From Balanoglossus misakiensis (lineage: Eukaryota; Hemichordata), in assembly GCA_040954595.2 (NCBI GenBank), contig CM082580.2, positions 7,874,001 to 7,938,000 on the forward strand: a stretch of DNA of 64,000 nucleotides, given 5' to 3'. This document shows positions 35,955-48,200 of the stretch, piece by piece. The translations under genes were made by a program, and so were the position numbers. Position 1 is the stretch's first letter. Each line of letters starts with the position of its first letter. Below the pieces are notes generated by a model. That model saw only the letters and a list, made by a program, of their open reading frames with translations, was not told the origin of the DNA and searched no databases.

Positions 35955-38117
35955 CTAGAATACAACTTGAGGTCTCAGATGCGGCTGGAATTTGTTTCCC
36001 TTGACAGCGAGATTGAGAGAACTTTTACGCTTCCACTGCTGGACAACTTTGAGGTCCTTGATTTTACGCTGGGCTGCTTCACCTGGAATACACAAGAGAG
36101 AAATGCGGCATTAATTATTGAACAGCAAAATCAAGGAATTGTCGTCGCCAAAGTACAGTTACGCCATACCTACAGTACTAGGCTGAACGATCACACCAAA
36201 AAGGCGAGTCTCATTCAAGGGTAGCAGTTGCCTCAATCCAGCCTCTGGGTGACAAGAAACCTGTGGAACTTTGGAAAATCTGCAATAACTATGGGGCTAT
36301 ATTCTAAACTGAGTACTGACTCACCTGTGACTCCTGTCCAGCCAAGAGCCTTGTACTGCGAAATCACCCGCCCAACAATGGCGCGATTCTTGGAGGAAGC
36401 GAGAACCGGCGTTCTACGAGTGGGAGGAAGATTCTGCTTGTAATATCTCATCAGATCACGGTGGCCAACCTTTGCACCTGGAAACAATTCACAAGTAATT
36501 TCAGTTAATTCTATTTTAAAATGAAACTGGCTAAACTTGCACAGATTTTCATATACATTTGACTGCCCAACCAGAAACGGTGATTAAACAACAACAAAAT
36601 GTTAACTCACCAGAGGGTAGAACAAGTTCACCATCCTCGTTGACCTCAACAGCTTTCTGTTCCTCTTCTTGATCATCATCACTATCAACATCCATATCAT
36701 CTTCATCATTGGCATCACCATGGCCGCTGCTGCCACTAGCCCCTCTTTCAGCATTCCTAGCTGCTCTCTTGGCTTGGCGTTCCTTGTAGTCTGGGTAGCT
36801 CCTCCTGTGTGTTGTCAAATCAATGAAATTGTCAGCATCAAAAGTGTGCTTCCTTCACTTGACATCAAAATGAACAAGATGATGAGACATATCCTGGCAC
36901 TTTTAATACTAGTACAATATGTATGTTAGTACCATGGTACATACCTGAAGTCATAGAAATCCGCATATTCATAGATAGCATCACCTTCGTAAAGTAATTT
37001 ACAATGGCCTTTATCTTTCATGTGACTCTGTGCAGCTTGCAGTGAATAGAAAGCTTTGCCTTTGTCATTACACCACAGACAAACAAAACCTTCGCCAACT
37101 TTCTCACCTGTGGGAACAAAATGGAAGGTCTGTGAGAGACTGACTTTATAACAAGTGTTTCTGACAGGATAAAACACGAAAAAAGTCAGAAAACATTCAT
37201 GTGTGTGTTGGAAAGTTATTTCACTCACCTAGGTATGAGAGGAAACCTTCCAGATCAATCAGGTACTCAATATTTGGAAGGAAGAAACTGTGTTCTTTGG
37301 TCATATGTTCAACATTGGCCTCCAAGGAAGAGCTTGATTGTGAACAAAATAAACAGTCTGTTGCTGGTATGGCATCTCCTTCAACTTCTTCCCATGATCC
37401 ATCACTGTCTGCGTCCATATCTGGAAGTCATTATTATTTTATAGTAATTTGCTATATGTAGTTCTAAGGACTTGTGAGTTATTGGGATATATTTTAGACA
37501 GAAATGTAGTACCACCTGATCAAATTAAAGACAGGGAATGTTAACTGTTAATTCTTACCATCATCTTCTGTCACGTCTTTCATGGAAACTTCATTTGTTT
37601 TCATTTTCTTCCTGCTTCCTCCAGAGGGCTCTCCACCACTGGCACCTGAACTCCTCTCCCGGTTTTTGTCTTCACTTCTCGTCCCGTCTGCTCTGTAACC
37701 GGCCCTCGCCAAATTCATCGCGTTCTTCAGGGCCAGCTCGGGGTCCTCGCTCTCCAGACCCTTCTCGGCGTTCTTGGCCTGCTTCTTCTCCAGATCCTCC
37801 TGGATCTTCCTGCTGAGTCTGGCCTCCGCTTCCTTGTGCTTCTTGGACTTCATGTGGTTCTCGTAGGCGTTCTGCGAGCTGAAGTGTTTGTTGCAGATGC
37901 TGCACTGGGAGGAGGTGTCCCTGGCCTCCTCTTCCGTCTGCGCCCTCTGTGCCAGCACTCTCTGTTGGAAGTTCTCCGCGGTCACGGGCGGCATGTCGGC
38001 CACCTTCCTCTTCAGGTTGTAGCGATGCCAGTCGGACTTGTAGTGTGCCCTCTGTATGTCTGCACTGGCAAATGCCACGCGGCAACTGATGCAGGTGTAC
38101 TGAGCTGCCATACTCAT
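35955..38117 (-). CDS. ZNF622: ZNF622 (REI1-like) 60S ribosome maturation factor
   Basis: Predicted 462 residues from six coding exons, in coding order: 38117-37559, 37420-37229, 37107-36945, 36804-36611, 36477-36325, 36082-35955; human ZNF622 has 477. It is the homologue of yeast Rei1, a cytoplasmic factor that recycles export factors from pre-60S subunits. Four C2H2-type fingers are visible: YTCISCRVAF near the start, SQCSICNKHF near residue 80, DCLFCSQ near 200, and FVCLWCND near 260. An acidic run rich in Asp and Glu follows, then the conserved end with KVGHRDLMRYYKQ, RAIVGRVISQYKALGW and NKFQPHLRPQVVF. An acceptor just upstream of the ATG (TTTCAG ending at 38122) implies a noncoding first exon toward 38.7 kb. 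It is divergent from RPL37A. Confidence 0.96.
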
Positions 38118-39014
38118 GATACTGAAAGCAAGACACACAAGAGGGTTAGAGGTCATACATCTTGAAGGCTCTATATTCTGGAAAACTGACAGGAATTGCT
38201 TGCTACTCTATGTAAAATGGTAACATTGGTCAATTATCAATTATGAATGACAGCAATTATGGCATGCCAGTCTTAAACTACAGTGTCACATGGATGTCCC
38301 ACATGCAGAATGTGAGTTCAGCAGAAACAGATAACATCCTACATGATTCATCATTACTTGTCAATGTACTTAATATGAATTTTAGACATGGTTCCCTTTA
38401 CTTAGTAAACCTGTCTGACCACAGATGAAGTACTGGTATCGTATGGTATTCGGGAATTTCTACAAGCATAGCCATTACTATAAAATACAGGAGTTAACAC
38501 ATGATACATATCACAACAATACAAAACATGTGACCTATGAAATGTACACAAACAACTCCACCATAAACACCTAAAGAAGACGCTCATATGTTCTGTTACC
38601 TGGTTAACTGCAGTAGTAATGTCAACCACGTTTCTTTGAACTAAACTAGGCTTGTCGTGAACAGCTCAGAATTGGTTTAAACTATCCTGCAGCTGCAACT
38701 TTGTTTTATCACGTCAGGCTACTTGTTGTGCAATCATATGGCAATCCCTTCGCCCTGACCTTTGAACCGGAAGTTTTTTTCTAGGACGATGTAGAACATA
38801 AACTGAGTCTGGCATTACGTATAAATCTGGATATCCCGTTTGATCTAAAAAAAGTGCATTTCAGGAAAATAAAATGTAAAAGCTTTTATTTAGAGAGCCG
38901 GCTGAAAATATTTGTACTCTGCATGCAGCACAACAAAAATAAGTCTTGAACGAGGTCAATAACGCACGCCTGCGCAATCGTTCGCCCTCTTACGACTGGA
39001 ACCATTGACGAACC
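38118..39014. promoter_or_regulatory. Divergent promoter region: ZNF622 and RPL37A
   Basis: Contains the first intron and presumed first exon of ZNF622 and the RPL37A promoter. An ETS-type CCGGAAGT is at about 38765. An NRF1-like TGCGCA is at 38971. A pyrimidine tract CGCCCTCTTAC (about 38984-38992) has the form of a 5' TOP transcription start, as expected for a ribosomal protein gene. Confidence 0.55.
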
Positions 39015-40310
39015 ATGGTGAGTGCAGCAAACGATGCACATAATCCGTTTCATCTTGGCTCTCCCCCGTGAAATTTCCAATTTTTCGACAATAAATATAC
39101 ACTTTGGTTATTAAACTATTTCGTGGGATGGATTTTCCCCCTTCTGTCGTCGAATTCGTTGATGATATTGTTCACTAAAGTCCCTTGACCGAATGCCATC
39201 TTCTCTCAGTAGTAAGTTTACCCTTGCCTTGGCACCGGTATCCCCCTTATATAGCATCTGGTAAATCACTGATCAATTCTATAATTCATGGCAGAACGTC
39301 ACTTATTTCTTAGATTTAGTACATCTCAACAGGTGCGTTATTCCGTCGTTTAATATGACAGTTTTTGGTGCCCTCTCATTACCAAGTAGGGTTTGTTTAC
39401 AACCGTGAAATCAACATGACAAGTATGGCTATGGCTTCTTCGCTTTTAATTTACCAGGACAAAGCTGTGTAATACAACTGTCATTGTTGCAATGTTGCAG
39501 GCCAAGCGCACCAGAAAGGTCGGAGTTGTGGGCAAATATGGCACACGTTACGGTGCCTCCCTCAGGAAAATGGTCAAGAAAATTGAAATCACACAACATT
39601 CAAAATACACATGTACATTCTGTGGAAAGGTAAGAGCTGATGTGAGATGGTCTTTGATGTCGTGGGGGGGGGGGGGGATCATGTTTGAAACTGGACTAAA
39701 CAAGTGGCAAGCTATTGATTTAGTATTCCCAGCACTAGTGAAAGGATGATATCAATGCAATTATGATGTATGAGTATGACCTGGGAAAGTTGCATGTTGT
39801 TAGTCTTTTTACTTGACCACTTTCCTTTTAGGAAAACATGAAAAGGAAAGTTGTGGGTATCTGGCATTGCAAAAGCTGTAAGAAAACCATAGCTGGTGGT
39901 GCGTGGGTTTACAGGTAAATCTATATTTACTTTTCTCTCTCTCGAAATTTGTCTTACGAACAGAGCTGTTTACATTGTGTCACCTGGATAAAACAAGAAA
40001 ATTTACCAAAAGATTAATTGCATTGATGGGTAGTGGCATGGCTTGGTATCAAGATGAAATATAGTAAAATGTGCAAATTGTAAGATAATTGACATGACTG
40101 TATCTTGAGCCCTTTCACCCCCAGTTCCTTCTATAGAGGTCCAAACTTACCATAGAAAACAATGGGTTTGGTCTGAACCATGGTGGTGAAAGGGTTAAAG
40201 TTTAGTCTGCATTTAGTAACCTAACTTTGTCTTTTCCTCATTACAGTACAACTGCTGCAGCTACAGTCAGAAGTGCCATTCGACGTCTCCGTGAAACCAA
40301 GGAAACATAA
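39015..40310 (+). CDS. RPL37A: 60S ribosomal protein L37a (eL43)
   Basis: Predicted 92 residues, the family's exact length, from four exons: 39015-39017, 39501-39629, 39832-39914, 40247-40310. The first coding exon holds only the ATG, a common layout in ribosomal protein genes. The sequence starts [19 protein letters not shown] and has the zinc-ribbon pair CTFC and CKSC, then GGAWVY and [12 protein letters not shown]. It is a structural protein of the large subunit. A TOP-like start lies about 28 bases before the ATG. The poly(A) signal is probably ATTAAA at 40367-40372, giving a very short 3' UTR. Confidence 0.98.
39664..39677 (+). repeat. Poly-G tract in an RPL37A intron
   Basis: 14 consecutive G, 35 bases after the second intron's donor. 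Confidence 0.9.
40110..40194. repeat. MITE-like element, copy A
   Basis: An 85-base segment bounded by perfect terminal inverted repeats CCCTTTCACC and GGTGAAAGGG. The interior contains AGAGGTCCAA and ACAATGGGTTTGGTC. An inverted copy is at 62955-63038 and a degraded one at about 17912-17985. It lies in the third intron of RPL37A. Confidence 0.75.
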
Positions 40311-43300
40311 GCAGCACTCAGAATTTTTCGACTGTGGTTTTGTAACATTCTTTTCATTTTGTTGCGATTAAAGAGCAGAGTTGCGACGGTAAACGAGAAC
40401 ATTGTGTCATGTTATGATTGAATTAGGGGTACAGCACATCATTGTAAACTACCACGGTAGTCTGTTTCCCATTGAAATCAGCCAGAGGTTTATTCTTCAC
40501 ATAGCATCATCATGATCATGGGTGGAATTAAAAGCTCTGGCTCATGAGAATGGGATTGCCACCTTGATGTATGATTTGGTGATGTGTTACATGTACTGGC
40601 ATTTGGGATAATAAGTGAATGCAGGTTTTTGGATCTCTCATTCCAATTCACCCATTTTGTCTATCAGCTGTGATCTGTGTGTTCTGACCTTCAGGGCAGC
40701 AGAGTGGTGGCAGGTGCACAAGTACAGACAGAGACTACATTTACAGAGGTGAACTACATCTTTATTGACAGCTGCCCAAATAAAACATTAGTCTACAACC
40801 TCACATGAACAATCAACACTGTAAATATCTCAGTAAAAGCATATTTTCCCTGCAACATAACTGAAGATATATAAACTAAAAATTAACATAACAGCGAAAT
40901 GAAAATTTACAATATTACTTTTGAACCATGGTTCTTTTGGTCTACATTGGTAAGAGTACAAGCATTGTCCTGATTGGCTGTTCCATTACCATGACAGCTG
41001 TAGCAGCCAATCAGTGTACACTTTGCTCGGGGAAAGGTGGACCATGCCACTTCAAAGTGGTTTCAGTGAAGCCTGACTATGAATCCTGCTACTGGCATAA
41101 GTGTGGAATTCTGGGTAAAATGGCAGAGGTCGAAGTTCACTGGACAGAGTGACATGACTATGGATGGAAGAGCTTTGGAACTACAAAGAGGTGCATTCGG
41201 AAGACACAGTGAGATCTAAAACGTTGTGTGGACTTACAAAACTACTAGAACTTCATCAGATGGCAAAGATGGCAATTATGCTTACCTAATCACTGACCAT
41301 GTTGCAGAGGGAACTTCGCCCCAAGTCTGGGTAAAAGACGCAGGTCTACTGCAGGTAAAGTAATTAATTATGAATCAAAATGTGCACTGTGTTGTTATAA
41401 ACATGTCAAAATGTTAAAGCACTTATAAAGCCCTGTGCTGGGTCATCCAAAGTGGCAAATAATTTTTGCGACCACAAGGTTGCCAGTAATGACAACTTCC
41501 CGCAAAGGCCACCTAGTATAACGATGAATTTTCCAGGCAGAAAATCAACTTGGGGAACAGAGCTGCTCTAAATTGCAGCATAATCATGTTCCTGTCCACG
41601 ACAATTTTCCATATACATGTTTGTACGTTTCAAAAGCATGATCATAATCTGAATATCAAACAGTAGTAATCGTGTGAATTTAATTACACTAAATTATAAA
41701 ACTTACATGTAACCAGTACACCTATCAAAGACAGTAATAATTTACCAATTTTTCTTGTGTATATTGTAATTCATAAAATAATTTAGACTGTAATTATACC
41801 TTGAATGTACACTTAAAATCTGTAGTAAATGCAGCACTATTCTTATTAAAATAAAAGCCTCTGGAGATTTACAGGCAATATAATACCATCACAAAACTGA
41901 CAACAGTGGTCAAAATAAGGTAAATTATGTCATGGGGGACCAACAGATTCTAACTGGAGTACACTACACTTTATGATGCCTGTGAAAAACATGACCAGAG
42001 TGATTGAGAGGAGAGAGACACCTTAAAATTCACAGTTATGTGCAAAGAACCATGATATGGACTCACAAAGCACCATAATATTTTCATATATGAACTTCAC
42101 CAATGAAGAGAATACATCTACTTATAACACTCCTTAAGATATACATAATGTATCAGCTCTGGAGATATTCTGAAATGTTTACGAAGTGCAAATTGCACTC
42201 AACTGGTTTATGAAACAATCACAAATCGTTTTGTTTTTTTCACTATACCATTTACGTATCTTGACCACAGCTGATTTTCTATAGGCTAGAATAATATGGT
42301 GTTACTAATCCCTGTGGTCAAACAAGTTTACACACGTCTGATAATATTGTTGAAAAAAATAAAAAGTCAAAAAAATTTGATATTTCAGATTTGGAAAAGG
42401 CAACAATTATCAGGTAGTAAAGTTTCAAGATTTCATTTCAGTGACTTATTCCCAAGATATATCGAAGATATTTTAATTTTTTTAAATGCATATCAGAAAC
42501 CACCAATGTTGATCTTGTGCACATAATTTTCACCGAAGCATCCATAGTAACAGTTATTCTTTGTGAATCTCTGCACACCAAGGTAACTTTGGCAAGTAGT
42601 TACATTGCAAGATACATTATACTGTAATTGTACAAGCAGTTAAGAGAGTCATATATCAGTCTTTTCTCGATTTCACACTTTAATTCACAAGCAGTTATAT
42701 CATCTAGTCTCTTGTGCGATACCAGGCAGGCTAGACTTGCATCTAGAGTAAAATTAGACTAAAAATTAACACATCTCACAGAACAAAACCAAATTTTTGA
42801 TCAAAAGGGGCCATTTTTTAAAAAGCTTTACGTTTACATGGTGACTTTTGTATACGTTGGTCATTGCTTCTTACAATATACAAAACAATGTGAAAAATTT
42901 GGATAAAAACCAAAAAGTGTTTCAGGTGGTAGGGCCTAGATGACGTCTAAAATTTGTGAGTCTGTAACATACTCATCTTGCACATTTTCAATTTCCTTTC
43001 GGTCGTCCATTGGACAGCTCAAGCAATAATTAACAACTTTAATCATTGTACATAATATCCATTTACAAGAAACAAATCTGTTTTTAAAAGCCTAATACCA
43101 AGCATTTTCTTTGATAAATATATATTTCCATTACAAAATGTCAAACCCAAACCATGACAATCTCATGTCTAGCAACCTATACAGTAATACATTTAGTAAC
43201 TATTGCTGTAATACTTTCGTGGCAACGTTATTCGATTTTTGTAATAAACGTGCATACACCTGTGATGGAGACTACATGTATATGTCACCAACAGCTGTGT

Positions 43301-44034
43301 ATGTACGCCAGTGATGTCATCAAAAGCTGTGCGCAAATACAGATGATGTTATAGAAACTATATACTTATGATGACATCATCAAAAGAAGTGTACAAGTCT
43401 TACCAATACATTCACTGGCCTTTAGGATCATAAAATATTGGCCAACAACCCAAGAACCATTTTGCCTTTAATACTTGTAAATCATAACAATACATTTTTT
43501 ACAGTTTCAGAAGACATGAAAATCCACTCCACTACTTAACAGTCTGTGCTAATGCACAAAATCAAAAGCGTTATAATTTAAAATATTTTTTTTTTCAAAA
43601 AATAATTTGAGAGCTATTTAATGAAAAAAAATACATACAGATAGTAGATTGCAAACTGGTATACTGACTGTATATCGCATTTCAAGCCCAAGAATATTTT
43701 TCACTTCATGAGATAAAACTCGTTTCCCATAGACTGGGACTGTTCGACAAAATAGGGAAGGGAAGAAATTCTTGTTTGTAGCAAAACATTAATCGGTAAA
43801 TATCACATTAAAATGTATGACCCAAGACTGGTTAATACCCTGAATGTCATCTGAGTTTAATTCTGAGGTGTGTATAGACCATAATTATGGCGATATGTCC
43901 ACTCGACATCTGCATGGGACAGCAGAGTGAATGGGAAATCAACGTAACTGAAAATATATGCTCATGAAGAATGGTCATTTTTTGTGCTCATTAATATACA
44001 TTTCTGCAGCTTCTTTTCCAAGCACTCCAACATA
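40311..44034. other. Convergent region: RPL37A end and probable long RETREG 3' UTR
   Basis: No coding sequence is supported in 3.7 kb. On the minus strand, AATAAA occurs at 40767-40762, which would give the RETREG transcript a 3' UTR of about 3.3 kb. The sequence is strongly AT-rich. A plus-strand AATAAA is at 40780. Confidence 0.45.
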
Positions 44035-45237
44035 TCATTTCTTTCTCAACCAACCGAGATACCCTCCTCTCACTGCATCCATTGGTTTATCGCTGTTCTC
44101 GGACAGGTCCACGTAGCTGTCCAGCTCCGTTTCGTCCAGCATCTCGAAACCGGCAATATCTGCGTCAATGTCTGAAGGCGTGTGAATTTCGGGGATCGCC
44201 GACTTGTCGGGTGTCGCGTCGCTCGGTTCCGGCTGCTCTGAGGTTGTCACGGCGGCCGAGGAGGTATCGCTGCCGAACAGAGCGTCTTTCGACTGTCTCA
44301 AGGCTGAGTACGTGCCCTGCATTACGGTGTTCACAGTCTGCGAGACAAATTCCGAGGTCTTGCTGCCAAGGTGCGCCTTGGCGTCGTCCGTCTCCGTGTC
44401 GGAGTCCCTGGAAAGCTCGTTTACGTCCGGGAATTGCAAACCGTGGGAAATGGACTTTTCGGCTTCGTCGTCCGAGTCCTCGAAGTGAGAGGGAACAAAA
44501 TGTATGGCGTCATTTTGAGCATCATCTGATTGCACGCCACCTGTTGTGGGTTCGGTCTCTTGAGTGCCGCCAAAGCCAATCTGTATGATCGGAATGAGGT
44601 CCAGCGGCAAGTTCTCCGCACTTCCTTGCAAGAGGGAGTCGTCGTGGGCCGGAAATTCACCGATTCCCGCCATAAAGCTGGCTTCATTGTCAGTTTGATT
44701 CTCTGTAAACAACAACAAAAAACCCAGACACATTCAAACATGACATCCCACATATTGCTGTTCCAATTTGTATTGGGAAAACATGACAGGGATGGATTAT
44801 ATGTGGATTATAGGTGATTGGAAAGATAGAAAAGAAGGCAGGTAGTGGCAAATCCTTGGCAACGTTGAAATCATGGGCGTATTAAAAATGTCGAGAGAGT
44901 TTCGCAGGGGTGATTGGTCCATCACTGACACTGAACAAAAATAAGGCAGCTAACAAAACCACCAGTTGCTGTGCACCAAAAATAGAAACTCGTCAGAAAA
45001 GATGGTAGAACAGAATGCGTATGTTACACTGTGTTAATTGAAATTGACTTCATCACAAAGTATTTTGAAAGTGACAGCCAAGGTCATAGCCAATTCAATG
45101 TTACAGACACAAAGGTAGAGTCGGGTGGCCTACTGCCGATAAAAGCATTTCACCCAGACAGCAAGCCCTCAGTTTCCACCACAGTTCTTGTACCAATTAT
45201 CATGCGTACATTTGCCCGCACACAGGCATGTACCCCA

Positions 45238-45273
<36 letters not shown>

Positions 45274-48200
45274 TACAGATGCATGCAGTATCTGACTAAT
45301 CTACAACTATGGGCACTAAATGAAATGATGCTGTCACAAGAGTTTATTGAGGGAAAAGTCAGGGTGAAAGTACAAGGAGCAGAGAGGAGACGAAAATGGA
45401 TGCACTGCGAGGATGTTTCTACAGAGAGGGAAAACCAGAGGATGATCCAGACGGAGGATGGATGGATGGATGGAAACGTCAGATCATGCTACCTTCGTCG
45501 AGTATGCGGGAAAACGACGGCTCTCGGGAGATCCTGCCGATGAGACTGGAAGCTTCCTCCTCGGATATGTCCGAGGCCGAGTCGGGATCGGTCACAGCTC
45601 TGGCCAGCGCTGCCGTGGTCTCGGGGTCCTCGGAGGGCATGAACTCTGCAATGTCGCTGTCGCTCTCGGAGATGTCCTCCGCTTGACCGCCGCTGTCTTC
45701 GGCCGATTTGGAGCAGAGTCGCTTTCCTGTGTACCGGGAGAAAAGGCACAATTTAGAAATGTTGCACGATTTGAACTTATCGGATGATTCTGTAATACCT
45801 GCTGTTAGTGTTACAAGCCATTAATGCCATCGCACTGAAAATAGAACATAGACATTTACAAGCTAGATCACAGTCTTTAGTTATATATGCCGGTATACAG
45901 TAATAGCAATGAGAGGCATGCACACAAACTTACGTCTTCGCCTTGTGGTCTTACTCCTCATCATGCTATACTCCAACTGCATCCACAGTGGCTCCAATTT
46001 GTTGTAAATCTTTTGGTTGATGCTGTGGTACTCCACCACTGGCCATAGCAACAGACTCAGGACTGTGAAAACATAAACGTTTGAGACATGAGTGTACCAT
46101 CATTGATGGTTTCAATTCAGCACTTTCTGTACATTTTTTTATTTTCCTGCAGATATTGGTTGATGTGGTTTTATTTTGATCATAAAATATGTCCCAACTA
46201 GCAAACACTGAGAATGAAGTCTTACCCATGATGTAGGCCAGCATGACCCCAGGTATGTAATGACCAATTATTATTAAAGTTGCACATATTGAGCACATTG
46301 ACAGACAAAACTAAAAAGCAAACAAAAGAGAAATATATATATACTGATTAGCATGAACAACGAAGACAGCTGTGTATAAAATGTAAGATTCCAATACTAC
46401 AGCTGCCATAATGTATCATGATTTAATGTCATCTTGACATTTATAACACAAGTGGCACGGGATATGCTGAATGGAAGTGCATACATGACCTAGGGCACAA
46501 TCATTTGCACAGCACTAAATGACATTTGCAAAATAACAGCGAGCGAGAAACTGTCTTAAAAGGATAATTTTCTTTCATACATACATATGCACACAAACAA
46601 ATACAATTTTTTTATGATATCTTAATCTTACCTTGCCAGGCTGTTCATTTCTCACAACCCAAACCCATTCACAGAATGACGTGAAAGACACACACATCTC
46701 TGCTAGATGATGACACAGCTCTGGTACACTCAATAGCTTGGGATGCACCGGTGTCCAGCTGTTGAAAATCACAAGAACAATTGTTCCGTTTGAAATTTTC
46801 ATTCACTGCCATTTCTTGGTTTTATAACCAGCTGTTACCACATTATATAACACTGATAGCTCTTTCATTTCTGCAGTGATGTTGTTCATTTTATGAGAAC
46901 TTTATTTACAACCCGATACTCTAAAATCACCTTTCTGCTGCTCACATCAAAGACCTATCACAGTTTACAGCAGCACAAAGAAAATCAATGTAAGAACCTT
47001 TGTCAAACACAGGACAAACTGCATGTATCTCCTTCCGACATGACTTGGCAGTCATCCCAAAATATCCCATTTATAGTTTGACAGGTCAAGATTCAGAGCA
47101 CAGTAGAGTAGAGAAATCTATTAAATGCAATATGGCATTCTTGTCTTTGGTTTTAAAAACTCTGTGTCATATCCTAACGCGGCAACAGTCCGACTTTCTA
47201 CTACAGGTATTACAGATCTATGCAATAATATACTGGTTTGTAGGCTCGACTTTCATTTTTGAAAGTGCCAGGTAACCTGAATTAATAAACATGAACCTAG
47301 GGTCAGAAACCTGTTTAAAATGCATACTAGGGTTGGTAAGCCGAATACTCTCCTTGAAACACTATGGTTGGCAACCTGAATAATCTAAAAAAAGCCACTT
47401 GAAATCTCCGCTGACTCTTGTATCTGGCTGGTCAAGGTCAAATTCTCTGTATCATTTGACATTGACAAATCAGAGGTCAATTCATTGGCCAGACTACAAA
47501 CAAGATATACCTTCCTCATGTCATGATACAATGCAGGTTTGAAAAATAAATAAGTAAATATGTACAGTTACAGTACCAGCAAAAGAGATGTACACAGAAA
47601 AGTCAATATAATTAGGTTTACTATTTTCAATAACAAAAGATGACAATGTGTCCTATTTTCAAACTTTGTTAACCGCAATGGGAGTTACAGGGTGGGCAAT
47701 GTAGAACCTTGTCTTGATATGATACGTTGGCTATTTGGATGGCAGGAAATTCAAAACTGAGTCACTGTGGTTATTCAATTGTGACAAATTGTGACAAATG
47801 AGTCATATTTTTCCTCAAATAGTCCATGATTAATTAAGTCTTAATTTACCATCAAAACCTGTTGATGATGTCATCATGATTGAGCAAACAGCTCATCAAC
47901 ATGACAGTGTTCATTAGGAGAATATGTTTGCGAAGTTTATTAATTGAATTTATACAAGGCATACTAGGTCTAGACATTGCAGATACAAGCTTACAACAGA
48001 CTTAATTATTACTTGATAGTTATTTATCTATTATTTCCCCACCAATTCAAGTCTTCCAATAGTTTATGCAAACTGGGCAGACAGTGAATTATGTCTTAAT
48101 TGAAGCTTCATATGCCTGATACACTCAAGATCATGACCTAATTCACATTTGGTTATGCATGACATCACAATACGTCACCCATAGCTACAAATGTGGCAAT

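Noticed and set aside
37672-38136. 154-codon frame overlapping ZNF622 exon 1 in another frame
   Set aside because: Low-complexity shadow caused by biased codon use in the Lys/Glu-rich real frame.
39630-39831. Possible C/D-box snoRNA in an RPL37A intron (ATGATAT and ATGATGT motifs)
   Set aside because: No proper D box (CTGA) with a closing stem could be found.
44082-44588. 168-codon frame antisense to the last RETREG exon
   Set aside because: Arg/Ser-rich composition is the mirror of the acidic RETREG tail.
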